64,000 nt of DNA from positions 186,001-250,000 of the forward strand of contig JAUJOT010000006.1 of the NCBI GenBank assembly GCA_030447505.1. Reading direction: 5' to 3'. The DNA is from Solirubrobacteraceae bacterium. GTDB lineage: Bacteria > Actinomycetota > Thermoleophilia > Solirubrobacterales > Solirubrobacteraceae. This document shows positions 1-8,223 of this stretch, piece after piece (position 1 is the first letter of the stretch; every line of letters starts with the position of its first letter). A program made the position numbers and the translations under genes. Under the pieces are notes generated by a model. That model was not told the DNA's origin. It saw only the letters and a list, made by a program, of their open reading frames with translations, and ran no database searches.

Positions 1-82
1 ACGGGTTGATCGCGTAGGAGACGTCGAAGTGCGCCGGCGGGCACATGAGGTAGCGCCGGCCCCAGCTGAGGTCTTCGGTCAT
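1..82 (-). CDS. N-terminal fragment of a dimethylargininase/amidinotransferase-family protein (cut by window edge)
   Basis: Only the first 27 codons lie in the window, reading leftwards from an ATG at 82. The peptide opens MTEDLSWGRRYLMCPPAHF and continues DVSYAINP. The block MCPPxxFDVxYAINP is the N-terminal signature of dimethylarginine dimethylaminohydrolase and related arginine-modifying enzymes of the pentein fold, which hydrolyse or transfer guanidino groups through a Cys-His pair. The catalytic residues lie outside the window, so the exact enzyme (DDAH, ornithine-forming amidinotransferase or arginine deiminase-like) cannot be told. Confidence 0.72.
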   Translation of the reverse strand, partial: MTEDLSWGRRYLMCPPAHFDVSYAINP

Positions 83-310
83 GCCACGGATAGTGGCTGC
101 ACCGAGGGCGTTCGCCAAGGGCGCGCCGTTGCGTCTTTGCGCAAGATCCTTGCGTGTAGCCTCGATTGCGTTACGATTTACGTCGTCTGAAGCTGAGTCC
201 CCGACCGAACCAAGCTCTCGCCACGATCGGCTCGAGCCGCCGCACGGACAGCTCGAGCGCCGGCAGCGCGCCGAGGCCGAAGACGAAGACGAACGACAGC
301 CCGTCGGCCG
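83..310. other. Stretch with no recognisable gene
   Basis: Between the amidinotransferase-type start and the hydrolase relic I see no reading frame that resembles a protein. The A+T-richer part around 150-190 may hold the promoter of the leftward gene starting at 82, but I could not pick a convincing -10/-35 pair. Confidence 0.4.
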
Positions 311-470
311 TCAGCGCAGTGGGGCGACGACATCCGCGCTGACATCCGGGATCTTCCTGATCAGGCTGATGTGTCCATGATCGGGCCAGGTCTCCAGGCT
401 GGCGCCGGGGATCGGCTCCGCGGTGTGGCGCCGTGGGCGATCGGAGTCAACGTGTCGCCCTCGCCGGGAG
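311..470 (-). pseudogene. Relic of an alpha/beta-hydrolase C-terminus
   Basis: Reading leftwards, one frame gives GEGDTLTPIAHG and the next gives AEPIPGASLETWPDHGHISL followed by IRKIPDVSADVVAPLR and a TGA at 313-311. Together these match the C-terminal core of alpha/beta hydrolases: the loop carrying the acid residue (G-x-x-D-x-x-T/V-P) and the catalytic-His block (W-P-x-x-G-H). The halves are in different frames and several residues that normally join them are missing. No N-terminal part precedes them, because the ABC-F gene ends at 488. I read this as a decayed remnant, not a functional gene. Confidence 0.5.
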
Positions 471-487
471 CGCGTCCGCCGCCGCTA

Positions 488-2530
488 CTACTCCGACGCC
501 ACGACCTCCCAGCGCGCGAACGCCTCCTCGACGGCGCGCTTGGCTGCCGCGTGGCGCTCCGTCGACTGCGCCGTTTGCTCCGGGGTCGACCACGCGCTGG
601 GATCGGCGAGCTCTGCCTCGAGCGTCCTCAACGCCGCCTCGGCCTGCTCGATCTCGCGCTCGAGCTCGCGGATCCGCCGGCGCGCGTTCTTCGACAGCGG
701 CGCAGCGGCCGGCGTGCCGTTGCCGTTGGAGCCCTCGGCGAGCGCCGCGGCCGTCGCGGCGGCGAGGCGCTCGCCGGCGCAGTTCGCGCCGACCGGCGCA
801 GGCTTCGCCGCGCGCGCGAGCTTGGATTTCGGCTTCGACCGCGCTGCCGCCGGCGGCGCCGCCTTCGCGGGCGGCTTCGCCTTCGCCTTCGGCGCGCGCT
901 GCGCCGCGCGCTTCTCCTCGCGCACGCGCAGGAACTCCTGCCAGCCGCCGTCGTAGGAGCGCAGCGTCCCGTCGAGCACCGCGACCGTCCGCGTGCCGAC
1001 CGCCTCGAGCAGCGCGCGATCGTGCGAGACGAGCAGCAGCGCGCCCTCGAAGGCCAGCAGCGCGTCCTCGAGCGCCTCGCGACTCTCGAGGTCGAGGTGG
1101 TTCGTCGGCTCGTCGAGGATCAACACGTTGGCCCCCGAGGCAACGAGGATCGCGAGCGACAGCCGGCGCCGCTCGCCGCCGCTCAGCCCGTCGAGCGGCT
1201 TCTCGGCCTCCTCCCCGCTGAACAGGAACCGGCCCAGCAGCGCGCGCGCCTTGTTGGGCGGCAGGCCGGTGTGCACGGCGCAGGCCTCGAGGACCGTGCG
1301 CGCACGGCCACCCGCGCCGGGGGCCAGCTCGTCGGCGTGCTGGGAGAGATGTCCGAGCTTGACGTTATGGCCGGTCGAGAGCTTGCCGGCGGCCAGCGGC
1401 CGGATCCCCGCCAACGTGTCGATCAGCGTCGTCTTGCCGGCGCCGTTGGGGCCGACGAGCGACACGTGCTCGCCGCGCTCGAGCCACAGCTCGGCGTCCT
1501 CGAGCAGGACTCGACCCCGCCCGCCCGGGTCGCCGACCTCGACGCGCCCGCCCGTCATCTCGAAGACGACCCGCCCGCTGCGCTCGGGCGCCTTGAAGTC
1601 GAACTTCAGCGCCTCACGGTCGCGCGGGTCGCGCTCGATGCGCTCGATCCTGTCCAGCCGCTTGACGCGCGACTGCGCCTGCTTGGCCTTCGTCGCCTTT
1701 GCGCGGAAGCGCTCGACGAAGCGCTCCAGGCGCGCGATCTCTGCCTGCTGCTTGTCGATCGCCCGGCCGAGCGCGATCTCGCGCGCGGCGAGCTCCTTGC
1801 GCCACTGCGTCCACGTGCCGGGAAAGAAGCGCGACCGGCCGGCCTCGAGCTCCAGCACGGCGCTGCCGACCGCCTCGAGGAACCAGCGGTCGTGGGCGAC
1901 GAGCACGATCGCCGCGTCCAGCGAGACGAGCGTCTTCTCCAGCCACTCCAGCGACTCGATGTCGAGGTGGTTCGTCGGCTCGTCGAGCAGCAGCAGGTCG
2001 GGGTCTCCCGCGAGCGAGCGAGCGAGCGACGCGCGCGTCAGCTCGCCGCCGGAGAACGTCTTCAGCTGGCGGTCGAGGTCGTCCTCGTCGAAGCCCAGGC
2101 CGCGCACCATCGCGGTCGCCCGGTCGCGCCAGGTCCAGCCGCCGGCATGCTCCAGCCGCGCCTCGGCGCGAGAGTACGCGTCGAACGCCGCCTCGCGCCC
2201 GTCGGCCATCTCCTGCGCCAGGCGCGTGAGGTCGGCCTCGACGGCGATCAGGTCGGCGCAGCCGCTGAGGATGTAGTCGCGCAGGGTGAGCTCGCGGTCG
2301 CGCGGCGGGCGCTGGTCGTGCAGCGCGACCTTGCAGCCCTTCTCGAAGCTCAGCTCGCCGCCGTCGACCGACGTCTCGCCCGCGAGCATCCGCAGCAGCG
2401 TCGTCTTGCCCGCGCCGTTGCGCCCGGCGATCGTCAGCCGGTCACGACGCTCGAGCTTGAAGGAGACGCCCCGCAGCAGCGGCGAGCCGGCCATGTCCTT
2501 GGAGAGGTCGGAGGCGATCAGAACGGCCAT
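488..2530 (-). CDS. ABC-F family ATPase (Uup/EttA-like, ribosome-associated)
   Basis: A 680-residue protein with two ABC ATPase cassettes and no membrane segment, which defines the ABC-F class; family members act on the ribosome, in translation-factor or antibiotic-protection roles. Cassette 1 has Walker A GRNGAGKTT (36-44), signature FSGGE (159-163) and LLLLDEPTNHLD (179-190). Cassette 2 has GPNGAGKTT (360-368), LSGGE (449-453) and LILDEPTNHLD (470-480). Between them is the charged, coiled linker (about 250-305). The tail (about 560-680) is Lys/Ala/Pro-rich then coiled-coil, like the C-terminal domain of Uup. The start is placed at MAVLIASDL; an in-frame ATG at 2602 would add an unrelated-looking 24 residues. 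The subfamily cannot be settled by eye. Confidence 0.9.
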   Translation of the reverse strand: MAVLIASDLSKDMAGSPLLRGVSFKLERRDRLTIAGRNGAGKTTLLRMLAGETSVDGGELSFEKGCKVALHDQRPPRDRELTLRDYILSGCADLIAVEADLTRLAQEMADGREAAFDAYSRAEARLEHAGGWTWRDRATAMVRGLGFDEDDLDRQLKTFSGGELTRASLARSLAGDPDLLLLDEPTNHLDIESLEWLEKTLVSLDAAIVLVAHDRWFLEAVGSAVLELEAGRSRFFPGTWTQWRKELAAREIALGRAIDKQQAEIARLERFVERFRAKATKAKQAQSRVKRLDRIERIERDPRDREALKFDFKAPERSGRVVFEMTGGRVEVGDPGGRGRVLLEDAELWLERGEHVSLVGPNGAGKTTLIDTLAGIRPLAAGKLSTGHNVKLGHLSQHADELAPGAGGRARTVLEACAVHTGLPPNKARALLGRFLFSGEEAEKPLDGLSGGERRRLSLAILVASGANVLILDEPTNHLDLESREALEDALLAFEGALLLVSHDRALLEAVGTRTVAVLDGTLRSYDGGWQEFLRVREEKRAAQRAPKAKAKPPAKAAPPAAARSKPKSKLARAAKPAPVGANCAGERLAAATAAALAEGSNGNGTPAAAPLSKNARRRIRELEREIEQAEAALRTLEAELADPSAWSTPEQTAQSTERHAAAKRAVEEAFARWEVVASE

Positions 2531-2683
2531 GACCTCCATGGTAGGAGCACGCCCGATGGCCAACGAGATCCCGGTCGCGCTGCTGATCGCCGATCGGCGC
2601 ATGCCCGCCAGGGCGCCAGAGCCAGCTCGCCGAAGCGCTGTTCCGCGCGGACGAGGAATTGCCCAGACGCTGCGCCTGGCTGC

Positions 2684-3028
2684 CTAGCCCGGCGGCGGCT
2701 GCTCCGCGTCGACCTCGGCGTCGGCCTCGCCGTACTCCACGGTCGAGCGATCGGACTCGCGCTCTGGGGTGAAGGCATCGCGCTCGGGAAACGCCTCGCC
2801 GTCGTCGTGCGACGCGTTGCGCACGAGGTCGCGCTCGGCGAGCTCGAAGCCCTCGGCGTCGCCGCCGCCGGCCTCGTACACCGGACGCATCGCCTCGTCG
2901 ACCGACTCGTCGGGATCGACACCGCCGACGTCGGGGGCGGAGCCGCCGATCGCGCGTGCCTCCGCGGCGGCCGCCCACTCCTCTCGCGTGGCGAAGTCCG
3001 GCTCGCTGTCAGCGTCGTTTCGTTCCAT
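2684..3028 (-). CDS. Small acidic hypothetical protein (114 aa)
   Basis: Not recognised. From an ATG at 3028 the protein begins MERNDADSEPDFATREEW and is strongly acidic throughout (many Asp/Glu, Ala and Gly), with no membrane segment or signal peptide. Third-codon positions are G/C-rich as in neighbouring genes, which supports coding. It is divergent from the small membrane protein starting at 3090, and the 61-bp gap must contain both promoters. A longer upstream frame exists but would overlap that gene and looks random. Confidence 0.6.
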   Translation of the reverse strand: MERNDADSEPDFATREEWAAAAEARAIGGSAPDVGGVDPDESVDEAMRPVYEAGGGDAEGFELAERDLVRNASHDDGEAFPERDAFTPERESDRSTVEYGEADAEVDAEQPPPG

Positions 3029-3089
3029 GATCGGGCGGGCTACCCGATCGCGGCGCGATCCATCGCGGACGTCAATAAACTGCTGTCTC

Positions 3090-3356
3090 GTGCTTCGCCG
3101 CCTCCCCGTCAGCATCCTGATCGCCGCCACCGCGCTGCTCGTCACGGCGGCCCCCGTCTTCGCGCACGACAACGGCGAAGGCTGGTGGGGCGAGACGAAC
3201 GACCGTGTCGTGACGAACGCCGGCTTCATCCTGATCATCTTCTTTCCGCTGTTCATCTTCGTCGTGTCGCTGATCCAGTGGCGCCTCGAGAAGCGCAAGG
3301 ACCGGCGCAAGGCCGAGGCCAAGCGCAGCGCGCAGGCCGCCGGCGGCGGCTGGTAG
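3090..3356 (+). CDS. Small membrane protein with signal-like N-terminus (88 aa)
   Basis: Starting at a GTG, the protein has an N-terminal hydrophobic segment (about residues 5-24, ending APVFA, a good signal-peptidase site), a short extracytoplasmic stretch HDNGEGWWGETND, a second membrane helix (about 38-58, rich in Phe/Ile) and a basic tail EKRKDRRKAEAKR. Function unknown. A TAAACT box at 3076-3081 lies 8 nt before the GTG and no Shine-Dalgarno sequence is visible, which fits a leaderless start. Confidence 0.7.
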   Translation: MLRRLPVSILIAATALLVTAAPVFAHDNGEGWWGETNDRVVTNAGFILIIFFPLFIFVVSLIQWRLEKRKDRRKAEAKRSAQAAGGGW

Positions 3357-3435
3357 CCGCGCGCCTCCGAGCAGCTTCGCCGGCGGCGAAGCCGACCGCT
3401 GCGCCGGCCGGGCGGGCAACAGCGAAGAGGAGAGC

Positions 3436-3645
3436 GATGGCGGCGACGGCAACACGCGCCTCGGGACGGCGGGCGAGCTCCTCGATGCGCTCGCCCCGAA
3501 GGTCATGGACCAGATCCTCCACGTGGCCTACAAGGTCTTCCCCGACTCGGCGGCGGCGAAGGGCGAGCAGGCGCCGGCGGAGGCCGAGCGCGCCAACGTC
3601 GAGCAGATCGCGATCGCGAACATCATGAAGGGCGTGCACTGGTAG
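3436..3645 (+). pseudogene. Relic of a short-chain dehydrogenase C-terminus
   Basis: One frame reads LGTAGELLDALAPKVMDQIL, then HVAYKVFPDSAAAKGEQ and ends VEQIAIANIMKGVHW with TAG at 3643-3645. The FPDSAAAKG and MKGVHW blocks recall the C-terminal end of actinobacterial SDR-family oxidoreductases. No Rossmann fold, no YxxxK motif and no usable start codon precede it, since the upstream DNA belongs to the 88-aa gene in another frame. I interpret it as the surviving tail of a deleted dehydrogenase gene. The family assignment is from memory of the motif, not from a search. Confidence 0.45.
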
Positions 3646-3694
3646 CTGCTCAACCACTGCCTCTGCTCGACGGGCGCCGGGGTCGGGGCGTGAC

Positions 3695-3720
3695 GGGGGC
3701 CCGGCTTGCGCCGGGCCCCC
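3695..3720. terminator. Bidirectional hairpin terminator
   Basis: GGGGGCCCGGC, loop TTGC, GCCGGGCCCCC: a perfect 11-bp stem between the rightward SDR relic and the leftward ferritin-like gene ending at 3745. There is no T-run on either side, as is usual in high-GC actinobacteria. Confidence 0.75.
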
Positions 3721-3744
3721 GAACACCGCCCGTAAAGCCGAGCG

Positions 3745-4383
3745 TCAGCCCTTGATGAAGGGCTGGATGGCCTTGAGCACAGCCTCCATCTCGCTCGCCT
3801 TGTCGAACGCGCGCGGGGCCGGGGCCACGCCGCGCACGAGGCGGATGAGCGCCGCGTGGCGCCCCTCGACCTGGACGATGCTGCCGGCCGCAGCCAGCAC
3901 GTCGGTGGACTTGATCTCCGGGGCGGCGCCGTTGTAGGCGCTGACACCGGTGTCCTCGAGCGTGTTGGCGGTCTTGAAGTAGGAGGCGCGGCTGGCGAAC
4001 GCGCCGCCGAAGTCGAACGTCGGCTTGGCGGCGGGCTTGCCGTCGAGCTTCTTGATCGTCGCCGTGAGCGCGTCGACGTGCTCGGCCTCGTTGTCGCGCA
4101 GCTCCTTGGTGAGGTCGGCCTCGTAGCCCGACAGCCCCTTGACCTGCTTGGCGGCACGTGTGTAGAACTCCGTCTCGAGGTGCTCCAGCGTGAGCGCGAA
4201 GTTGAGGATCTCGACGTCGCTGGCGCCGGACTCCGCCAGCGCCGACGAGATGAGCCCCGTCGCCGACAGCGCGCCGTACGCGGCGCCTGCCGCGAGCGTG
4301 GATCGCATGAGGAACGCCTCACGCGTCATACCGTGAACCTTGATGGTGGCCAGCTCAGGAGCCACCAGTCGCGATGATGCCAT
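3745..4383 (-). CDS. Secreted ferritin-like domain protein (first of tandem pair)
   Basis: A 212-residue protein of the Ferritin_2 type, a four-helix bundle found in exported actinobacterial proteins. A Tat/Sec-like N-terminus (about residues 20-50, MTREAFLMRSTLAAGAAYGA, cleavage near ALAESG) precedes the helical domain. Acidic/His positions typical of carboxylate-bridged metal sites are present: ALTLEHLETEFY (about 62-73), DNEAEHVDALT (about 97-107) and VEGRHAALIRL (about 172-182). Likely an iron- or manganese-binding or stress protein outside the membrane; catalysis is not established. It lies 33 bp downstream of a paralogue on the same strand, probably in one operon. An internal ATG at 4329 (MTREAF) is a possible alternative start. 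Confidence 0.85.
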   Translation of the reverse strand: MASSRLVAPELATIKVHGMTREAFLMRSTLAAGAAYGALSATGLISSALAESGASDVEILNFALTLEHLETEFYTRAAKQVKGLSGYEADLTKELRDNEAEHVDALTATIKKLDGKPAAKPTFDFGGAFASRASYFKTANTLEDTGVSAYNGAAPEIKSTDVLAAAGSIVQVEGRHAALIRLVRGVAPAPRAFDKASEMEAVLKAIQPFIKG

Positions 4384-4416
4384 GTGCAGTTTCGCTTTCT
4401 TGATCGTGGTGGTCGA

Positions 4417-5097
4417 TTAGGCCAGGAACGGCTTGACGGCCTCGTTGACCGCTGCCATGTCCATCGGTTTGGCGAATGCGCCGCTGGGGATCGATCCGGA
4501 CAGCTCGCCGTCGCCCATGAAGCCACGGCCGACGAGCCGGTTCAGCGCGGCAGCGTGACGCGCCTCGACGGTGTGGATCGCCAGTGCGGCGGCGAGGACT
4601 TCCTTGTTCTTGATGTTGCCGGCTTGGCCGAGGTAGGCGGCGGCGCCGAGGTTCTCGACGGTGGCGGCCGTGTTGAGGACCTCCTCGAGGCCCTTGTCGA
4701 GCGTCTCCTCGAACTTCGTCTTCGGCGCCTTGACGGGCGTGCCGCCGAGCTTCTTGATCGTGGCCGTCAGCGCGTCGACGTGCTCCTGCTCGGTCTCGCC
4801 GAACTTCTTGGCCAGATTGGCGACCATCTTGTCCTTGACGAGGCCGCTGGCGATCACCTTGTCGTAGAACTCCGCCTCGAGGAACTCGAGCGTCAACGCG
4901 TAGTTGAGGACCTCCAGGTCGGAGGTGTTGTCGTTCTTGACCGCGCCGCCCTCCGGCGGCTCGTCCTCCTCGTCGTCGCCGCACGCGGCCAGGAAGACGG
5001 TGGCGGCGCTGACCGCGCCGGCACCGCCGAGCATCTTGAAGAAGCGCTTGCGCGAAGACGGATCGTCTGCGAGCTCACGCAGTGCTGAGTCGGTCAC
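4417..5097 (-). CDS. Ferritin-like domain lipoprotein (second of tandem pair)
   Basis: A 226-residue paralogue of the neighbouring gene. The N-terminus has a twin-basic stretch SSRKRFFKML followed by a hydrophobic run and lipobox VFLAACG (Cys39), so it is predicted to be a lipid-anchored exported protein. The ferritin-like helices carry LEFLEAEFYD, TEQEHVDALT and VEARHAAALN, the same Glu/His spacing as its partner. The GTG start at 5097 is fixed by GGAGG at 5107-5111, 9 nt upstream. That Shine-Dalgarno is inside an 8-bp inverted repeat (see 5104-5137). It is the first gene of the two-gene unit. Confidence 0.87.
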   Translation of the reverse strand: MTDSALRELADDPSSRKRFFKMLGGAGAVSAATVFLAACGDDEEDEPPEGGAVKNDNTSDLEVLNYALTLEFLEAEFYDKVIASGLVKDKMVANLAKKFGETEQEHVDALTATIKKLGGTPVKAPKTKFEETLDKGLEEVLNTAATVENLGAAAYLGQAGNIKNKEVLAAALAIHTVEARHAAALNRLVGRGFMGDGELSGSIPSGAFAKPMDMAAVNEAVKPFLA

Positions 5098-5103
5098 GAA
5101 AAC

Positions 5104-5137
5104 GTGCCTCCGGACTCGAAGTTGACATTGGAGGCAC
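5104..5137 (-). promoter_or_regulatory. Hairpin that would bury the Shine-Dalgarno of the ferritin-like lipoprotein gene
   Basis: GTGCCTCC (5137-5130 on the RNA strand) pairs perfectly with GGAGGCAC (5111-5104), 18-nt loop. The 3' arm contains the GGAGG ribosome-binding site and is followed at once by GTTTTC and the GTG start. The same element therefore looks both like an intrinsic terminator of the upstream HD/ppk operon and like a leader that could mask translation initiation. Confidence 0.5.
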
Positions 5138-5189
5138 TAGCGTCGGCTGCGACCCGTCAGATCATGCGCTGGCGCGCAGCCGCTATCGC

Positions 5190-6008
5190 CTAAATGCGAA
5201 ATATGGGTACGAGCCGCTGCTCGTGCTCGGCCTCGATCCGCGCGACGACCTCGATGTGACGCTCGAGCGGCGTACCGCGCAGCTTGGTCCCGAGGCCCTC
5301 GTCGACCTGGAAGATGCCGGCCGAGTTGGACATCTCGATCTCGACGCGCACGGCCTTGTCCTCGCCGGCGCCGATCCGGACCTCCTCGATCGCATACGCC
5401 GACAGCGAGTGGATGTTCGTGTGGCCGGCCTCGAACGGCACGCGGGAGCGCCCGCGGGCCATGTCGAGGGCGTCGGCGACGCGCACGATCGCGCCCTCGA
5501 TCGTGAACGGATCGCCCTTCGAGCGATGCGAGATGATCGCGTGCATCGTCTCGGCGACGACGAGCGAGCGCGTCGGCTCCTCGTAGATGCTCTCCAGCAG
5601 CGTGCCGAGCTTGTCGGCGGTGAGAAACAGCGAGTAGGCCTCGTGGTCGGTGCGGTGGACCGACATCCCCACGCAGTGCAGCAGCGAGGCAGCGGCGATG
5701 ACGACCTCGGCGTCGCGCACCTCGAGGCCGTGGTCGGACACGACGCTCGGGGTCACGCCGCGGGCGAACAGCAGACGCGACAGGCGCAGCGCGATGTTCA
5801 GCACGATCTGGATGTGCACCCACGAGTGGTCGGACATGTTCAGCCGCTCGGCGTTGACCGCGGCCGCGTGCCACCAGGCCTTGACCTGCAGGTCCGCGTC
5901 GATCGCCTCGAGCAGCTTCTGCAGGCGCTTGTTGCCGCGCGCGGGCGCGTGAACACGCGCGTCCTGCGGCGTCCCGCGCGACGGAGCGGGCCGCGCGTTG
6001 TCGCTCAC
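5190..6008 (-). CDS. HD-domain metal-dependent phosphohydrolase, coupled to ppk
   Basis: A 272-residue protein. After a short disordered start, helices contain NMSDHSWVHIQIVLNIALRL (about 55-74), LLHCVGMSVHRTDHEAYS (about 112-129), HAIISH and VADALDMARGRSR. These supply the His/Asp pattern of an HD phosphohydrolase, although the central dyad reads HC instead of HD. A C-terminal alpha/beta segment with VRVEIEMSNSAGIF follows. The GTG start overlaps the ppk stop (GTGA, 6008-6005), indicating translational coupling. The substrate is unknown; the position beside PPK and PPX suggests polyphosphate or nucleotide metabolism. Confidence 0.75.
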   Translation of the reverse strand: MSDNARPAPSRGTPQDARVHAPARGNKRLQKLLEAIDADLQVKAWWHAAAVNAERLNMSDHSWVHIQIVLNIALRLSRLLFARGVTPSVVSDHGLEVRDAEVVIAAASLLHCVGMSVHRTDHEAYSLFLTADKLGTLLESIYEEPTRSLVVAETMHAIISHRSKGDPFTIEGAIVRVADALDMARGRSRVPFEAGHTNIHSLSAYAIEEVRIGAGEDKAVRVEIEMSNSAGIFQVDEGLGTKLRGTPLERHIEVVARIEAEHEQRLVPIFRI

Positions 6009-8170
6009 TCGTCGTCCGCCCGCGAGCCCTCGCTGGCCCGCGCGGCGTGCAGCGTCATCAGCTCGCTCTGCACAGAGCGCGGCTTCTTGCCCGGCTCGCG
6101 CTTGCGCCAGGAGCCGTCCGATCGCAGGTCCCAGGCGCAGACGTCGGTCACCAGCGAGCGGTCGAGCGTGTCGAGCAGGTCGGCCTTGGCCGTCGGATCC
6201 TCGACCGGCGTGATGAGCTCGACGCGCGTGTCGAGGTTGCGCGGCATGAGGTCGGCCGAGCCGATCAGAACCCGCGTCTCCCGATCGCGGTCGAAGCTGT
6301 AGATGCGCGAGTGCTCGAGAAAGCGGCCGAGCACGCTCGTCACCGTGATGTTCTCGGAGATATCGGGCACGCCCGGGCGCAGGCAGCAGATGCCGCGCAC
6401 GTTGAGCTCGACCGGCACGCCGGCCTGCGACGCGCGATACAGCGCACGGATGCAGCGCCGGTCGACCAGCGAGTTCATCTTCATCCGGATCCGCGCGCGC
6501 TCGCCGCGCTCGTGGGCGGCGATCGTGCGACCGATCTCCTCGATGATCGCCTCGCGCATGCCGTAGGGAGCGATCAGGACCTTGCGGTACTCGGTCGGCC
6601 GCCCCAGCCCCGTGAGGAGGTTGAACATGTCGGCGACGTCGTTGCCGATGTCCTCGTCGCAGGTGAACAGGCCGAAGTCGGTGTAGAGGCGCGCCGTCTT
6701 GGTGTGGTAGTTGCCCGTGCCGATGTGGACGTAGTGGCGCACGCCCTTGCCCTCGCGACGGACGACGAGGATGCACTTGGCGTGCGTCTTCAGGCCGGGA
6801 TAGCCGTACACGACGTGCACGCCGGCCTGCTCGAGCGCCCGTGCCCAGGTGATGTTCGCGCGCTCGTCGAAGCGTGCCTTGAGCTCGACCATGCAGACAG
6901 CCTGCTTGCCGCGCTCGGTCGCGCGGATCAGCGCCGGGACGAGCGGCGAGTCGTCGGACGTGCGGTACACGGTCTGCTTGATCGCGAGGACGTCGGGATC
7001 GCTGACGGCCTGCTCGACGAAGCGCTCGACCGACGTTGCGAACGAGTCGAACGGATGGTGCACGAGGATGTCGCCGCGGCGCATCGCCGCCATGACGTTG
7101 ACCTGCTCGGACTCCTTGCCGTGCAGGCGCGGCTGCGTGACGGGCGTCCAGGGCGGATCGCGCAGCTCCGGGAAGCCGCGCAGGCCGTAGATCTGCCAGA
7201 GGTCGCCGAGCCCGAGGATGCCGTCGACGTCGTAGACCTGGCGCTGCTCGAGATCGAGCGCCTCGCGCAGCAGCTCGCGCACGCCGGGGTCGAGGTTGAC
7301 GTCGACCTCGAGCCGGACGGCCTCGCCGAAGCGCCGCCGGCGCAGCTCGGCCTCGACGGCCTGCAGGAGGTCGTCGGCCTCGTCGGAGACCTCGAAGTCG
7401 GCGTCGCGGGTGACCCGGAAGAAGCCGTGGCTGACGATCTCCATTCCCGGGAAGAGCGCCTCGAGGTTCGCCGCGATGACCTCTTCGAGGGCGACGAAGG
7501 CGTTCGGCGCGTCCTCGACCTCGACGAAGCGGTCGAGCATCTCGGTCGGCACCTTGACGCGTGCGAAGGTCTGCTCGTCGGTGGCCGGATCGCGCACGAG
7601 TGCGGCGAGCGACAGCGACAGGCTCGAGATGTACGGAAACGGACGGCCCTGACCGACGGCGAGCGGCGTCAGCACCGGGAGGATCTGGCGGCGGAAGGTC
7701 TTGCTGAGCGCCTTGCGCTGGGACTTGGACAGGTCGCCGAGTCCGAGGATCCGGATGCCGTTGTCGGCGAGCGCCGGAAAGAGCTCGCCGAGGACGGCCT
7801 CCTCGAGGCGCTGCTGCTGGTCGAGCACGCGGGCGCGGATCGCGTCGATCGTCTCGGACGGCGTGAGGCCGTCGGGGCCGGGCGCCGACAGCCCGGCGTC
7901 GACCTGGTCGTGGACGCCGGCGACGCGGATCTGGAAGAACTCGTCGTTGTTGGAGCTCCAGATCGCGGCGAGCTTCACGCGCTCGAGCAGCGCCATCGTG
8001 TCGTCCTCGACGAGCTGCAGGACGCGATCGTTGAAGTCCAGCCACGACAGCTCGCGGCCGAAGTACAGCGACTTGTCGTGCAGGTCGAGGTCGGGCGGCG
8101 GCGCCCCCGGCGCGGGCTCGATCCTGCCGATCGACTCCTGCAGCGTGCTCTCGCCGTCGGGGCTCGTCAT
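6005..8170 (-). CDS. ppk: Polyphosphate kinase 1
   Basis: A 721-residue enzyme that reversibly polymerises ATP gamma-phosphate into polyphosphate. The N-terminal domain opens YFGRELSWLDFNDRVL. The catalytic histidines lie in GLKTHAK (His463) and LEHSRIYSF (His620), 157 residues apart, the same spacing as His435/His592 of the E. coli enzyme. HIGTGNYHTKTARLYTDF (around 482-499) is the conserved core. The ATG start at 8170 gives the usual PPK1 length. A TACTCT box lies about 9 nt upstream of the ATG, so the gene may also have its own promoter. It lies 53 bp after ppx and overlaps the HD gene by 4 nt: one operon for polyphosphate turnover. Confidence 0.96.
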   Translation of the reverse strand: MTSPDGESTLQESIGRIEPAPGAPPPDLDLHDKSLYFGRELSWLDFNDRVLQLVEDDTMALLERVKLAAIWSSNNDEFFQIRVAGVHDQVDAGLSAPGPDGLTPSETIDAIRARVLDQQQRLEEAVLGELFPALADNGIRILGLGDLSKSQRKALSKTFRRQILPVLTPLAVGQGRPFPYISSLSLSLAALVRDPATDEQTFARVKVPTEMLDRFVEVEDAPNAFVALEEVIAANLEALFPGMEIVSHGFFRVTRDADFEVSDEADDLLQAVEAELRRRRFGEAVRLEVDVNLDPGVRELLREALDLEQRQVYDVDGILGLGDLWQIYGLRGFPELRDPPWTPVTQPRLHGKESEQVNVMAAMRRGDILVHHPFDSFATSVERFVEQAVSDPDVLAIKQTVYRTSDDSPLVPALIRATERGKQAVCMVELKARFDERANITWARALEQAGVHVVYGYPGLKTHAKCILVVRREGKGVRHYVHIGTGNYHTKTARLYTDFGLFTCDEDIGNDVADMFNLLTGLGRPTEYRKVLIAPYGMREAIIEEIGRTIAAHERGERARIRMKMNSLVDRRCIRALYRASQAGVPVELNVRGICCLRPGVPDISENITVTSVLGRFLEHSRIYSFDRDRETRVLIGSADLMPRNLDTRVELITPVEDPTAKADLLDTLDRSLVTDVCAWDLRSDGSWRKREPGKKPRSVQSELMTLHAARASEGSRADDE

Positions 8171-8223
8171 CTTGGGATCAGAGTATCCGCGCGCCGCGTC
8201 GAGGTCACCGTCCTGTGAACGAG

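Noticed and set aside
2555-2686. 43-codon rightward frame MANEIPVALLIADRR... between ABC-F and the acidic protein
   Set aside because: The first 15 codons look protein-like but the rest is Arg/Pro/Ala noise. No ribosome-binding site and no family resemblance; it could be a relic but evidence is too thin.
371-3628. A 1085-codon rightward open frame
   Set aside because: It is antisense to the ABC-F gene and made of Arg/Leu/Ala-rich nonsense typical of the opposite strand of high-GC genes; the leftward frame has complete ABC motifs.
6047-8218. A 723-codon rightward open frame
   Set aside because: Antisense of ppk. Its composition mirrors the real codons and it has no recognisable domain.
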